A stretch of DNA of 64,000 bases from the NCBI GenBank assembly GCA_034440615.1, contig JAOTOM010004827.1:430557-494556 (forward strand), read 5' to 3'. This DNA is from Ashinkailepas kermadecensis. Lineage: Eukaryota; Arthropoda; Thecostraca; Neolepadidae. Positions within the stretch are counted from its first letter, which is position 1; each line of letters begins with the position of its first letter. Under the pieces are notes generated by a model that was not told the origin of the DNA, ran no database searches, and saw only the letters and a list, made by a program, of their open reading frames with translations. The translations under genes were made by a program, and so were the position numbers. This document shows positions 11,816 through 21,689 of the stretch, in pieces.

Positions 11816-12504
11816 ACTCAGAAACGATGGTGATAGATTGGGTTTCCTCCACATGGAAATTAAGTTGGTAACTAATCGTTTTATTTAAAAAATAAAAGGG
11901 TCCATTTGAAGAATAGTGGTCGAAATCCAGCGTCTTTTAACCAATAATAGTGGGTAGGGTTGGGCCCGCGCCGAAAGTCCCCCCCCCCCTCCCAACAGGA
12001 GGGCTAGATCCGCCTGTGACGACATATTGTACTGATTACGTATGAGCAAGACATCCTACCTAGTGAAGACTGCTTAGAGGAGGTCCTGCCTTGGACCTTA
12101 CACCTTAAACACTACAAGCCCTTTTATCAGGTAATGCTTAGAAATTGATCTCAACTAGCACCAGTGTGGTGGTCTTCAGACTCCACCAGAGATGGAACCC
12201 AAAAATAAACTCATGCTCCTATTTAGCTAAAAACTCGCCATCTGCCTGGGAAGTTGAACTTACTTCGAACTTATGCAACGTCCAGGATTTAACTGGTTCC
12301 TATTTCCGGGACGGTAGTTTGGACTTGAACATCTATGAATATAAGCGTGCTTCTCAGCTTATCTGGTAACGAATTATTAGATTACCACCAAATAACCTAC
12401 TCCACATGTTAACGGGTTCTTGTTTTCGCTTTGGTTGTTGACAGGCCTTACATCATGAACAAAACCGGTCATTAGTATTGATTTGCATAAATCTTAAGGG
12501 GCTT

Positions 12505-12640
12505 GGTCCGTTCAATGTTGGCTTAAGTAATTTCAGCTTGAACATGGGATCCTCAGGGATGCCCCCTCCCAATCGATTTTCCTCCCCATTGTCACCATAC
12601 ACCCCCGTCCCATCAATTTTCAGAAATTAACGCCGCTGAT
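12505..12640 (+). repeat. C-rich dispersed repeat, copy 2 (partial)
   Basis: TTCAATGTTGGCTTA, CCCCCTCCCAATCGATTTTCC and CCCATCAATTTTCAGAAATTAAC match, in order, parts of the copies at 9090-9290 and 25325-25525. Confidence 0.6.
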
Positions 12641-13065
12641 ACCTTAATGCCTGCCAATCACTTACTTCTAAATATTTATCTGCATTGGCACATGCGTCCA
12701 TTGTATGAATACAGCGTTCTGAGCCATATTGCCATCATCCAGAAAGTATGTTTAGTTATTTCGCAAACAAGTTCAAGCAAGTTCGTACCGACCTCTTGAG
12801 CTGCTATTGTAGAACGTCGATGGTTTCATATCATCCTTTTCGTAGGTATATTTCTCGTAATGTGCAGAAGGAAAATATGCTGCAACCTGAAAATCGTTCG
12901 CACCACGCATCCAAAATTATCTGCGAAGTCTACAACAACCAACGACGCTCCTCGCCTCATGCGAAATATAAGCATGCATTCGCCCGGCGTCATTAGCGCC
13001 GTCTATCGAGCAAAATCAAAACAAACTACTTGTTGAAAAGTGAAAAGACCTTAATTATGTGGTAA

Positions 13066-13106
13066 TAGGTATGTAGCATTAATCTTTATGTAATGCTACA
13101 TACCTA
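13066..13106. repeat. Perfect 16-bp inverted repeat, 9-nt loop
   Basis: TAGGTATGTAGCATTA at 13066-13081 and its exact complement at 13091-13106 flank ATCTTTATG. It may be a small fold-back relic. Confidence 0.9.
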
Positions 13107-14127
13107 ACTTGACTTAAAGCAATCAAGGACAGCATGGAATTAAAATAAATGTGTATTTAAATAGCACAAGACAACTTCATGCTACCGCCATTTTTAAGTA
13201 GTCAGCGATGTGATCGGGCGGGGTCAGTCAGTATTACCCGCAAGTCAGCCGCCATGAAGTGGAATAAAAGGTGGTGAACAAGGCTCGTGCTTGCCAATGA
13301 TACAATTTCTTTACGACTGTCACAAATATGTGGGTGGCGAGTGTAAATTTGATGGTGATCGATGTTAATTTTGTGTTTGGCTTGTTCGTGATGATTCCAA
13401 AATGGTACAAAATTACACCCACATGAAATTAAGTCATAGCTAAAATATATAGAGGTGAAGAACCACACTTAACTAAATCCTGATGAACCCCATTATGTTA
13501 CATATTTTCCCTTCCTCCACTCACAATGTGTACCTTGTCCCTCTTCCATCCCATTACTTTTGCATCTGTATGTAAATGCCTTGCAAGGTAAGTTCCTATA
13601 AACATGCAAAAGTAGCACCATTGGATCAACATGAAACATTTTATTCTTGAAAAGATAGTGATCAACGGGGATCAGGGGCGATAGATGAGCTCCCACGAAA
13701 CTGAATTTCAATGTTTTCCTTCAACCAGTCGTCTCCATTTTCCCGTTTATTTTGCAAATCCGCATCTCTGGAAGAGTTGGTATAGTTAGCAACATTCATC
13801 ATGAAGCCCTTGCCCACACCAGTATTATACTCATACTCTGATGAGTTTGATTTTACAGATAGCATGGTTGGCGCTCTATTAGGCACATATACATGAGCTC
13901 AATTGGGGCAGACAGATGGACTTGGACATGTCGCTAACATTATTTTTATTCACTGGGTAAATTCGGCAATTGTCTTCGTTGTTGTGGTAATAATCAAGGT
14001 AGTGCCAATAAATCCGTACTTGAGAACAGCAGGAATGGTTCTTGCGGATGCTACCTGAGAGCATAGCACCGACAAAGTAGGTAATTTGAGCTGTTCTTAT
14101 CATTGTTGATGTCGGTTGCCTTCTCGT

Positions 14128-14135
14128 GTTCTCAG
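14128..14135. repeat. Left 8-bp target-site duplication
   Basis: GTTCTCAG, identical to 14346-14353 on the other side of the MITE. Confidence 0.85.
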
Positions 14136-14345
14136 CACTGGCGGATACAGAAGAGGCAATCATTGGTTTGGGGAATGTCTCCCCTCCCACGATAGAGATA
14201 TGGCGCCCCTTCGATTGGAAAAATGCGCAACTCCAGGATGCTCGAGCTCTACCCACAAGACCCCATCCGACCCCACCACATTCTGGAGAAATGGCGCTCC
14301 TTCAAAATATACGCCCCCGGATCAAAATTCCGGAATCCGCCCCTG
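14136..14345. mobile_element. Complete hAT-type MITE, 210 bp
   Basis: The element begins CACTGGCGGATACAG and ends CCGGAATCCGCCCCTG, so its ends are imperfect inverted repeats around GGCGGAT. The octamer GTTCTCAG lies immediately before (14128-14135) and immediately after (14346-14353). An exact 8-bp target duplication with CA...TG ends is the hallmark of hAT superfamily insertions. It has no coding capacity; the inside is C-rich. A hAT transposase elsewhere in the genome must have moved it. The perfect duplication argues for a fairly recent insertion. Confidence 0.85.
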
Positions 14346-14353
14346 GTTCTCAG
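14346..14353. repeat. Right 8-bp target-site duplication
   Basis: GTTCTCAG, identical to 14128-14135. Confidence 0.85.
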
Positions 14354-14389
14354 TTAGATAATCTTGTTTGTTGCGCAGATAAGCTGTGG

Positions 14390-15227
14390 TCTGTAACATA
14401 GTATCATGTAGTATGGGCGCACTTGTGGTTGGTGGCTGCACGAGCATTAGTGGTCTAATAATTTGTTCGGACAGTTCTGAAGGCAGAACTACACCTGTCG
14501 GCAGCACCTGTCGGCTGTCTGGTCTTCCAGACGAGGGCCTCGCAATTGGTGGTAGCTGGTTGTTTCCGGCGCTGGTCTGGCGACCTGCCCACGCCGCCAC
14601 TGATCTGCCGTCCAGTGGAGGACATCCAGCTGCTCGTGGTGGTTTCATCATTTTCCTGCTTAGACTGACGGCCAGATGGATACTTAGATTAGCGGTGAGT
14701 TCCGGTTCTGTTGAGGATTTGGCATGTCAGCGGGTGGAAGCTGCACGAGTGGTCTGTGGTTGACGACCGTGAACTGAGCGCTAATGTTTCATGTGCATCG
14801 GTGCATGGGTTGTGCGGATGAGCGTGCCAAGGGCGTAAGCACGCATGATTGCTGTGCTTGTGTTGCATTTGACTATCCGCTATGTGTGTTTGGTGACATC
14901 TTGGCTAGACTTGCTTTTAAGGTTGGTGTTCGTCCTTCAGTGTGCTGGCTAGTGGACACTTGGGCATGGATGCTATGTATCAGCCTGCTACAATTTGTTT
15001 CCTTCTGTTCACCACATTTGCTACGGGCATATATCCAAGCCACTGGCTGCATGTAACTTGGTTGTGCGTGAGTCAAGCTGTATATAAGTCCATCCCCAGT
15101 GTAAACGTGAGGGAAAACCAAGTGACATCCCCTGGCATTGTGGCTAGATCTGCTGGAGATTGCGCTTCACTTCAGTGTCAGTCTTTATCGAGTTATGATA
15201 CGCAGCCAAATGTCAGGCGCAATGCTT
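14390..15227 (+). mobile_element. Possible LTR or leader of a decayed LTR retrotransposon
   Basis: This GT-rich stretch precedes a gag remnant. It contains a TATA-type word (GTATATAAGTCC at about 15080) and ends just before TTGGTGGAGTCCCC, a position where a primer-binding site would be expected. No second LTR copy is present in the window, so the LTR assignment is an inference from position alone. Confidence 0.3.
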
Positions 15228-15302
15228 GGTGGAGTCCCCTAAAGGTGGAGTCCCCAAAAGGTGGAGTCCCCAAAAGGTGGAGTCCCCAAAAGGTGGAGTC
15301 CC
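15228..15302 (+). repeat. 16-bp tandem repeat, five copies
   Basis: GGTGGAGTCCCCAAAA is repeated about 4.7 times with one substitution in the first unit. It sits between the putative LTR and the gag start, that is in the untranslated leader. Confidence 0.93.
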
Positions 15303-15588
15303 GATCTCAACAGGCTTGCTAGATTTCAGAGTTGGGAGGGCTCCAACAAGTTGGACTGGCTCCCATTTTCTCCAAAGGTGACCACTCAGTTTGTGACCTA
15401 GACACTAGTGGAACTCCCGAAAGTTTTCCCAACAACTGCAGGTGGTACTTTTGCTCGACTTTTTGGCTTCTAGGTGGTGTTTTTCCATGCATCCTCAGAC
15501 ACTAATGCAACATTTTTAAAAGCGGGACAGTGCTCAGCCACTCTTATGTGGTGCTCAGCCACCACCTGTCAGCACTGATGCTTCGCCC

Positions 15589-16270
15589 ATGGACCTAGAC
15601 ACGTTCGCAATTCGGTTCCAAGGGATCCTAACACAAACTTTCTCCAGCCAGCCAGCCACTTGATGGTCTGCTGCTTAACAGTTCCCTCTCCATGTTGCTG
15701 CCAGAGTACTTGGCAGCTGTGGTTGCCGGTGGTGCATCTTCACGTTCGAGGCAGCTGTCCAGAAGGTGCGGCATGTCCAGACTGCAACAGCTTCGGCAGT
15801 GAATCAGCAGCGAGTTCGGTCACCACAAGTGGCATAAGCAGTCCGCTTGGTGTCCGCGGATGAGCAGGTTCATGGGCTGCGTTGTCGCACTGCACATTGA
15901 GACTTGGTTGGCGGCTGCAGGCGGAATGTTGTCTGCTTCTCGGTCGCGGGACCCACCGGCTCCAGGTGGTCTGTATGGTCGCCCGAGGACTTGTGCCGGG
16001 ACATCATGTTTCGCCTGCGGACGTCTGGGCCATGCAGCCATGGACTGGCGACTGATGGTAGCTGTTGTTTATATGTGGTTTTGGAAAGTGTGTAGATACC
16101 TACATACTTTCCATGTTAGCAAAGCATACCGCACTTGTTTAAGGAAAGAAATAGGGGCTTGGTCAATAGCGGGCTGTTTGGCTCCGCTTCGTCGTCGGTG
16201 CAGTATTTTTCGAGGGCCTTATGCGTTAACCATCGTCAGTGGAGGGGCGAGGGTTGATGCATCCCCCTAA
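15589..16270 (+). pseudogene. Decayed retrotransposon gag with zinc knuckle
   Basis: A likely gag start is the ATG at 15589 (MDLDTFAIRFQGILTQTF), which reaches a stop at 15661. Further on, the frame open from 15803 to 16270 carries CFACGRLGHAAMDW at 16007-16048. This fits the CCHC zinc knuckle C-x2-C-x4-H-x4-C of gag nucleocapsid proteins, except that the last Cys is Trp. Just upstream in the same frame, SEFGHHKWHKQSAWCPR at about 15809-15859 may be a second, more damaged knuckle. Stops and frame changes between the pieces show the gene is dead. No protease, reverse transcriptase or integrase follows. Confidence 0.55.
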
Positions 16271-17442
16271 GGTTGTTCATGGATATGGATAGGTTCTGAA
16301 CCGCTGAACAGCACCAAGTGACATTTGCGGTACTACCTGGGGCGCCTTTTTCGGACCTTCTTAAACTTTTTTGTGTTGTGTCATGTCAGGTCACGGAGCT
16401 ATGGCGTCATAAAGGGGAACACCGACAATTTTTGTAACGAAATCGCGAATTATCGCATCTTGGCCTGACACTACGACCTAAGGCGACACATTTTGTGCGG
16501 TTAAGCTAAAAGATGATTCGATTGATATCCGAACACTATCCCTGTACCATTTCAAGGTCATTCAAGGTCATTAACCTATGCTGACCTCGGTTGACCTTCA
16601 TAGCTTTATTTATATTTGATTATTTTATGTCCTGAATTCGACTTTGCCTTCCAATTGTACGTACCCTGATTTTCCCATTCTACCTACCTACCTACCAGTC
16701 CAATTTTACCCTGGGTGGGTGGAAGCAGCGGTTTTAACCAACATTCTATGAAGTTTTCAAATGCGGTGTCACACCTTGGCTTGACCTGACCCGTGATCTA
16801 TGCTTTAGATGGAGCTTGAAATATGTTATCACATACACAAAGCATCTACATACACCCTGATGACTAAAAATGCATATCCGTTACAGTGCAGGAAGAGTTT
16901 GCAATGAACTTGTGAAACGTTTCAATCATTGCGAAAAATTGACATTTGACCTGATCTTAAGGGTCACTTATCACCCTCAGGGACAATAATCGGGAGTCGA
17001 CCGTGAAATATAGTCTCACCCAACACGCCCGTTATTTTTGGTTTCGTCTCTCTAACAGCTTTCGTTTGAAAACACTCGGGGTGAGGAGGTCGCACCACCC
17101 GGCGAAGATGACAAAATGCCACGCACGGGAGGGGTTTAAATCATATCATACCATAAAGCAACATTGTGAAAGTATGCGACATTTGTGTTATTCGCGTCGG
17201 TTAATGCCACAATACTTGGCTACCATATTGATGTCATATGGGATGTTTTCCTCTTTGGGTATACATACTCTGAAAGGTAATTAAACGCTCATAAAACGCT
17301 GGATTGAACTAAAGCTCAACATCGAGGTAAAACATGTAGTGTTCTTGCTATGAAAATGACAACACCCATGTTGCCATCCGTGTTGCCAACACCGTGACGA
17401 AATGCTTATCTAGTCTGACGGGACAACAGGTCAGCTACTTGC
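16271..17442. other. No gene; several AGGTCA-type words
   Basis: The stretch contains a (CTAC)4 run at about 16680 and many AGGTCA or TGACCT hexamers, including two tandem TTCAAGGTCA words at about 16551-16570. No open frame is convincing. Confidence 0.45.
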
Positions 17443-17455
17443 AATCTAGTTTTTT

Positions 17456-17517
17456 TATTGATTGATTGATTATTTGGGCTTAAGGGCGCGCCGACTACTC
17501 GGTCATTTGGCGCCCAT
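17456..17517 (-). mobile_element. 62-bp 5'-truncated retroposon with (ATCA)n tail
   Basis: On the minus strand the insert reads GGGCGCCAAATGACCGAGTA, then CGGCGCGCCCTTAAGCC and an (ATCA)n tail. It is flanked by AATCTAGTTTTTT (17443-17455) and AATCTAGCTTTTT (17518-17530), a 13-bp target duplication with one mismatch. The structure is that of a severely 5'-truncated SINE or LINE 3' end. The tail differs from that of the SINEs described below, implying a second retroposition machinery. Confidence 0.7.
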
Positions 17518-17559
17518 AATCTAGCTTTTTGAATTGCTCCTAAAAAGCGCCAGGCGGAC

Positions 17560-18015
17560 GTATGCGGAGAATCAACAATTATCCAAGGCGGTTTATGTTA
17601 AACTTCAGGGACGTTGTTTGCTTGTGTTTTTGCTTCTTGCGTTCTCCTAACATTCGACATTTTCTTTTCGAAATTGGGTGCCCTTCTCTGATCTCTGCGC
17701 TGCTGCTTTCCAACATCAATATCTTCAACATAATTGCGAAATTCTGTTCATTTTTAAACTTCTGGATCATACTAAATTACTTGCAGTTCTTTAAAAGCGT
17801 CAACGCTTTGCTCCACTTCAAGGAAAGCAAGTAAACACAGCCTTGCCCGAATTTAGAATATCGGAGTAATTTGTGTATTTTTCGACAAGTCCAACAGATT
17901 GAATGTTTCTCCATGCCGACTGAGTGAGATAGAAAAGCATCCTTTGACGCACACCTATCGAATTGCCTGCTCAATTGCACGTTTACTCAGCTTCGAAGTC
18001 GATGATGCATATTCG
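17560..18015 (-). pseudogene. MULE transposase pseudogene, 3' part
   Basis: This continues the pseudogene at 18193-18690 after the SINE insertion. In shifting minus-strand frames it keeps the C-terminal landmarks of invertebrate MULE-domain transposases: a Gly-Cys-Phe segment, then LLAFLEVEQSVDAFKEL (about 17788-17840), then YVEDIDVG with RRAPNFEKKMSNV (about 17640-17690), and a TNN-like AQANNVPEV end. Several in-frame stops and frame changes are present. The order and spacing match the family, so identity is fairly sure although no piece is functional. Confidence 0.65.
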
Positions 18016-18192
18016 GCGGTGGTGCTTGGGTTATTGTACGACACATCTGGCTGCTGGATCATATAGCTGGATCGTCAACCTCTAACACCGGTTGGTCGCT
18101 GGTGGACTCGGTAATCCCGTCGGTTGTGGGATTCGAACCCACGATCTTACGATCAAGAGTCGAACTTCCTACCGACTGAGCTATCATGATCC
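18016..18192 (-). mobile_element. tRNA-Lys-headed SINE inserted in the MULE pseudogene
   Basis: Read on the minus strand, the head TAGCTCAGTCGGTAGGAAG, then GACTCTTGATC, then GTGGGTTCGAATCCCAC carries box A, a CTT-type anticodon loop and box B of tRNA-Lys. The body and tail that follow, with GCGACCAACCGGTGTTAGAG and GTGTCGTACAATAACC, are shared with the Val-like SINEs elsewhere in this window. Target duplications CGATGATGCATATTCG (18000-18015) and CGATGATGTATATTCG (18193-18208) flank it, with one mismatch in 16. It is not a functional tRNA gene: the acceptor arms do not pair well and a SINE body is attached. Confidence 0.85.
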
Positions 18193-18690
18193 CGATGATG
18201 TATATTCGCGGCACAAGTTTCGAACGAACATCTTAGGGATTTCCAGAAGTCTTCTGTAAGCTGCTGTTGCTAAGAGAAGTGCATACATACAAGGAAAAAT
18301 ATGCTCCGATTGATTGTCGACAACAGCATGCGTTGTATAGAGTTGGACAAACGGAGAGATACTAATTCTAAATGTTCCGTCCACCATCTAAGCATCGTTT
18401 CTTTCGAGTTCATGAAACATATGGTCGGACGCAAAGACAATTATCCCGTCATTACCAATTTCCACATCATCTTGGTGGGGTTCGTCTTTGCCAAGTAAAA
18501 ACCTTGCATCCAGTTCTCCATGCTTAGCGGTGCTAAAGTTGTCAGACTTTTTTTGCTTGCACCATTTTGCGGTTCCGTCGCATAACCCGTTTTTAAGCGC
18601 TTTCATTTTCGAGCGATTCTTGCTGACAGCGTCTGTCGCCTCGGGGCCAATGACTACCCTCTTCACTAATGTCGATTTCTGAATCTTGTG
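18193..18690 (-). pseudogene. MULE transposase pseudogene, 5' part
   Basis: The minus-strand frame encodes MVDGTFRISISPFVQLYTTH (18328-18387) followed by CMYALLLATAAYRRLLEI, the D-G-T-F core and following strand of MULE-type transposases (the family linked to FLYWCH zinc fingers in animals). Upstream, FASDHMFHELERNDA leads into it in frame, interrupted by a TAG at 18388-18390 where the family usually has an aromatic residue. A Cys/His-containing segment further upstream (about 18500-18600) could be the relic of a FLYWCH finger. The frame then runs into the SINE. It is dead: one nonsense codon, one SINE insertion and frame changes downstream. Confidence 0.7.
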
Positions 18691-18760
18691 CGCATTGTGA
18701 GAATCAGATCCAGGGCCATGTTCAGGTAGGTCAGTCCAATCCGTCGCTTGTTTTCAGATG

Positions 18761-18774
18761 AATGTGGCAGTATG
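18761..18774. repeat. Target-site duplication of SINE copy 1 (left)
   Basis: AATGTGGCAGTATG, identical to 18934-18947. Confidence 0.92.
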
Positions 18775-18933
18775 GTTGGTTATTGGTTTTACGACACGTC
18801 GACCGTTGAGTCATGTAGCGTCGCCAATCTCTCACGCCGATTGGTCGCGGGCGAAGAGTAGCGACAGGTGAGACTCGAACCCACAACCTTTCGATTGTGA
18901 GACGAGCACCTTACCCCTAGACCACTCGTCCCC
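18775..18933 (-). mobile_element. Val-like SINE, copy 1, with 14-bp target duplication
   Basis: On the minus strand the element starts with a tRNA-like head: box A TGGTCTAGGGGTAAGG, an anticodon-loop-like CTCACAA (CAC, Val-like) and box B GGTTCGAGTCTC. A body with GCGACCAATCGGCGTGAGAG and the tail GTGTCGTAAAACCAATAACC follow. AATGTGGCAGTATG occurs exactly at 18761-18774 and 18934-18947. That perfect 14-bp duplication shows target-primed retroposition. Other copies in the window are at 34651, 41576 and 44878. Confidence 0.93.
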
Positions 18934-18947
18934 AATGTGGCAGTATG
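18934..18947. repeat. Target-site duplication of SINE copy 1 (right)
   Basis: AATGTGGCAGTATG, identical to 18761-18774. Confidence 0.92.
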
Positions 18948-19859
18948 TTATCCATGAAATCTCCAGGTGATTTTACTCGAACGTTTCTGTGGAAGTGCGC
19001 AGGTAATATATGCGTTTTTTTAGGGAGACTCGAGGAAGGAATACTTCCCAATACTCTAATTCAACCAAATTATTTTTGTTTCAGCCAACGTCATATGCCT
19101 CCCCCTCCCGATCGTTTTAATAAAACGCCACCTATATACAGTGTGAATGACCAAAAACTGTAGACTGTTGTGCTCATTGGACTTGGATTGGAGATGTGAG
19201 TGTGTTAATCTGAGGCCCAGATGTGGGCAACTTTCTAAAGGAATGGAAGGGAGGCCCCCCAATATCCTAGCTCAGTAAATTTTCCTTGGCAACTTTACCG
19301 ACTTGTCATCAAACCACAGGTTTCAACTAAACTCACCGTCTCAGTTGTGTTGTATGAATGTTTCTAGCTGATTTATATATATTGGAAAAAGATTACAGTC
19401 ACAAAAGCACGAATGCTTGCACTTCACCGGACCAACGACGTCACCATGACCCCAAAAACAATATTTATTGAGCATGCCCGATCCAAGACCGTTGAATCAC
19501 CTCAATGAATCACTTTGGTCGAGACAAGCGGCGCGTGACTGTCGCACCATCACCTCCAAAAAAAACACGTCGCCACGGCACAATTAATTCTGTTTCAAGG
19601 AAGTTCAGATATATTATGATAACTTTGGACATCCATCCATTCTATGCACCACCAATTCGGGAAATGTCAAGTCTGAGACACATTTAACTGTCGTCTCAAC
19701 CCCACGTGAGTTGGAACCTCTTTCCTCCTATGGTCCCTATAGTTATCATTGGCGCGCAGTGGGACTGCGGACTGCCGGGCTCAGTATTACATATCGGATC
19801 CAGACCTGCTAATTGGAAAGTCAGATGACGTTTTTTTCTTCGTAAACAAATGTACTGAC
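18948..19859. other. No gene recognised
   Basis: AT-leaning sequence. A short C-rich patch (CCTCCCCCTCCCGATCG, about 19099) recalls the C-rich dispersed repeat but is too short to assign. Confidence 0.45.
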
Positions 19860-20047
19860 AAGTACTACGCCTTGCCGCAACCACACTTGTTCTGAACAAT
19901 GTCTGAAAAACAAAGGTCCCAGGTTCAACTCTCGCACCACTCAGGACATTTCCCAATCCCGCGGCCCACCGGCGAAACAGTGGGTGTCGCCATTAGCCGT
20001 GATCGTGCATAAAGTGTGTCGTGAACCACCCAATAAACAAACAACAA
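19860..20047 (+). mobile_element. Degenerate Phe-like SINE
   Basis: CTGAAAAACAAAGGTCCC followed by AGGTTCAACTCTCGC resembles the anticodon arm, variable loop and box B of tRNA-Phe. The following CCGCGGCCCACCGGCGAA and GTGTCGTGAACCACCCAATA align with the body and tail of the Val-like and Lys-like SINEs (GCGACCAATCGGCG and GTGTCGTAAAACCAATAACC). The tail runs into AACAAACAAC. The box A region is eroded and target duplications are not clear. Confidence 0.5.
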
Positions 20048-21689
20048 TGTCTGAAGGAGCTGTGACGATTTGGCATTATTCTACTCCTCCTCCCCCTCAG
20101 TATCTATTACTGCACGATGTGTAGCAGCACGCCAGCACGGGGAAGCATTGTTGCAGAAATACCTGAACTTGAGTGCAACCTCCAAAGCACAGTCACTGGC
20201 TTAAGGCCTGTTTATACGCGGCATAAACCCGGTAGACTCCGGCAGAATCGTGACGTTGGCAGGACTGAGCAGGACCCGGCAGAACAGAGCAGAATCGAGC
20301 AGAACCCGATGTCTGCGATGTCCGCAGCCTCTGACGTCACGGCATAAATGAATGACGTTACGCAATGTATTAACCATAGCGATTATAATTTAGTAGCATT
20401 GTCGACGTCGGCGACGTTGGCGGCGGACAACTTGAAATACTTCAAGTCGTCTGCCGCGTTTCGCCGTTGGACGCGAACGTCGGACGGTTTTGTGGTTGCT
20501 GTTCGGCATTCGGTGGCTACATTTGTTAAAATTGAACACCGAGTGTTGTTGATGGACATATTGGTGGGTAAATTGTGCTTTCCCTTGCCCTTTGTAATAT
20601 GCCCGGCACTACAATCCAAATAAATGCAAAATATGGTATACCTAATTCGCTCTATTTTTTGTTTGTTTGTTTGAGAAGGGGCTCGTGCCACCACATGGAG
20701 CCTTCTCATTGGTGGAACTTTGTGCACTTTTGGTGTTGCTGATGCAGCACCAATTGCCAAGTTTAACATTAGGCTTTTGTTGTCGCACGTAATGTTGTCC
20801 TCAAAATTTATGTTCTCAAAATCCTCAAAATTCAAAATCGTAAACTCAAAATTTAGCTTGGCAACACAGACCATTTTGAAAAGTCGATTCTTTCTATGAA
20901 ACACCCATAAGGTTAATGATCCACTGGTTCAAAGTTGGGGTCGTTACCCTCTTGACCCCAACCTCTGTTCGGTTCCTGCGCCCTTATATTTTGTATAATA
21001 TTTCAGAGTACATCAAGTTCTTTTCATTGGCATAGACCGTGACTGTCAATGCAACACCGTGCATTTTAACAATTTGGAATTAGGTGCAAGCCGCTACATG
21101 AAAAGGATGTGGCTGAATTAGAAGTTGGCAACACCAAAATTCTGCAAAGCCCCCACATATGTTAGCTCTGACGTGTCATGCAGATAAACCAGATCGACCG
21201 GAAATGATCAACTGCAAATGCCGCGACGAGGAGGCGAATTTGCACGGCGCTAATTTATCTGCAGAACGATGCAATCTTGGAATCAGCTGCCAACTGGCCT
21301 ACGCGAAGACCTGAAGACCTACCCGGCCACCTAATTCAGACCAGCCCGGACAGAATGGGAATCCGGTTAGCGACTTAGCTGAGTGAAACCCAAGTTGGTG
21401 CATTTGCCAACATTTAAACCCAGTTACCTATCGGATTGTTGTGCATCTGCTCGCGCCCTGCGTACATTGTGTTGGCTTTGTTCTTCACACGTCTGTAATA
21501 CAGACATGTAGGTAATACAGACTCTGCATGTGCTTTATTGCGAACATATGTAGGCAAACATCAAAGCTTGTAAAACTTCTTTTGCCATTCTATTTTTTAG
21601 CCAGTGCATGCAGACTCTGAATGCGCTTTTGATGATTGTGAATGACGCGGAATTTTGAAGTCCTGGCACAATACGATCGAGAAGCATAA
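20048..21689. other. No gene; short GCAGA-type repeats at 20230-20320
   Basis: At 20230-20320 short, imperfect CAGAAC/GAGCAGA words repeat. The word TTAAGGCCTGTTTATACGCGGC at about 20203 resembles the ends of some DNA transposons, but no opposite end was found. The rest is unique, with open frames that are short and motif-free. Confidence 0.4.

Larger units (their letters stand above)
11816..14127. other. No gene recognised; repeat copy and hairpin inside
   Basis: A C11 tract at about 11980 is followed by AGGAGGGCTAGATCCGCCTG, which on the minus strand gives CAGGCGGATCTAG, the kind of end seen on hAT MITEs. Minus-strand open frames at 13662-13886 and 13879-14256 contain Cys- and Asn-rich segments of natural-looking composition (for example YNTGVGKGFMMNVANY), but no family is recognised and no good splice pair links them. 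Confidence 0.4.

Noticed and set aside
14390..15227. Confident LTR call
   Set aside because: Only one copy is present and neither TG...CA ends nor a matching tRNA primer site could be confirmed; kept as low confidence.
18111..18192. Functional tRNA-Lys gene
   Set aside because: The acceptor stem does not pair properly, a SINE body and tail follow, and target duplications enclose the unit.
20203..20345. DNA-transposon end at TTAAGGCCTGTTTATACGC
   Set aside because: The word resembles known ends, but no inverted partner lies within several kb.
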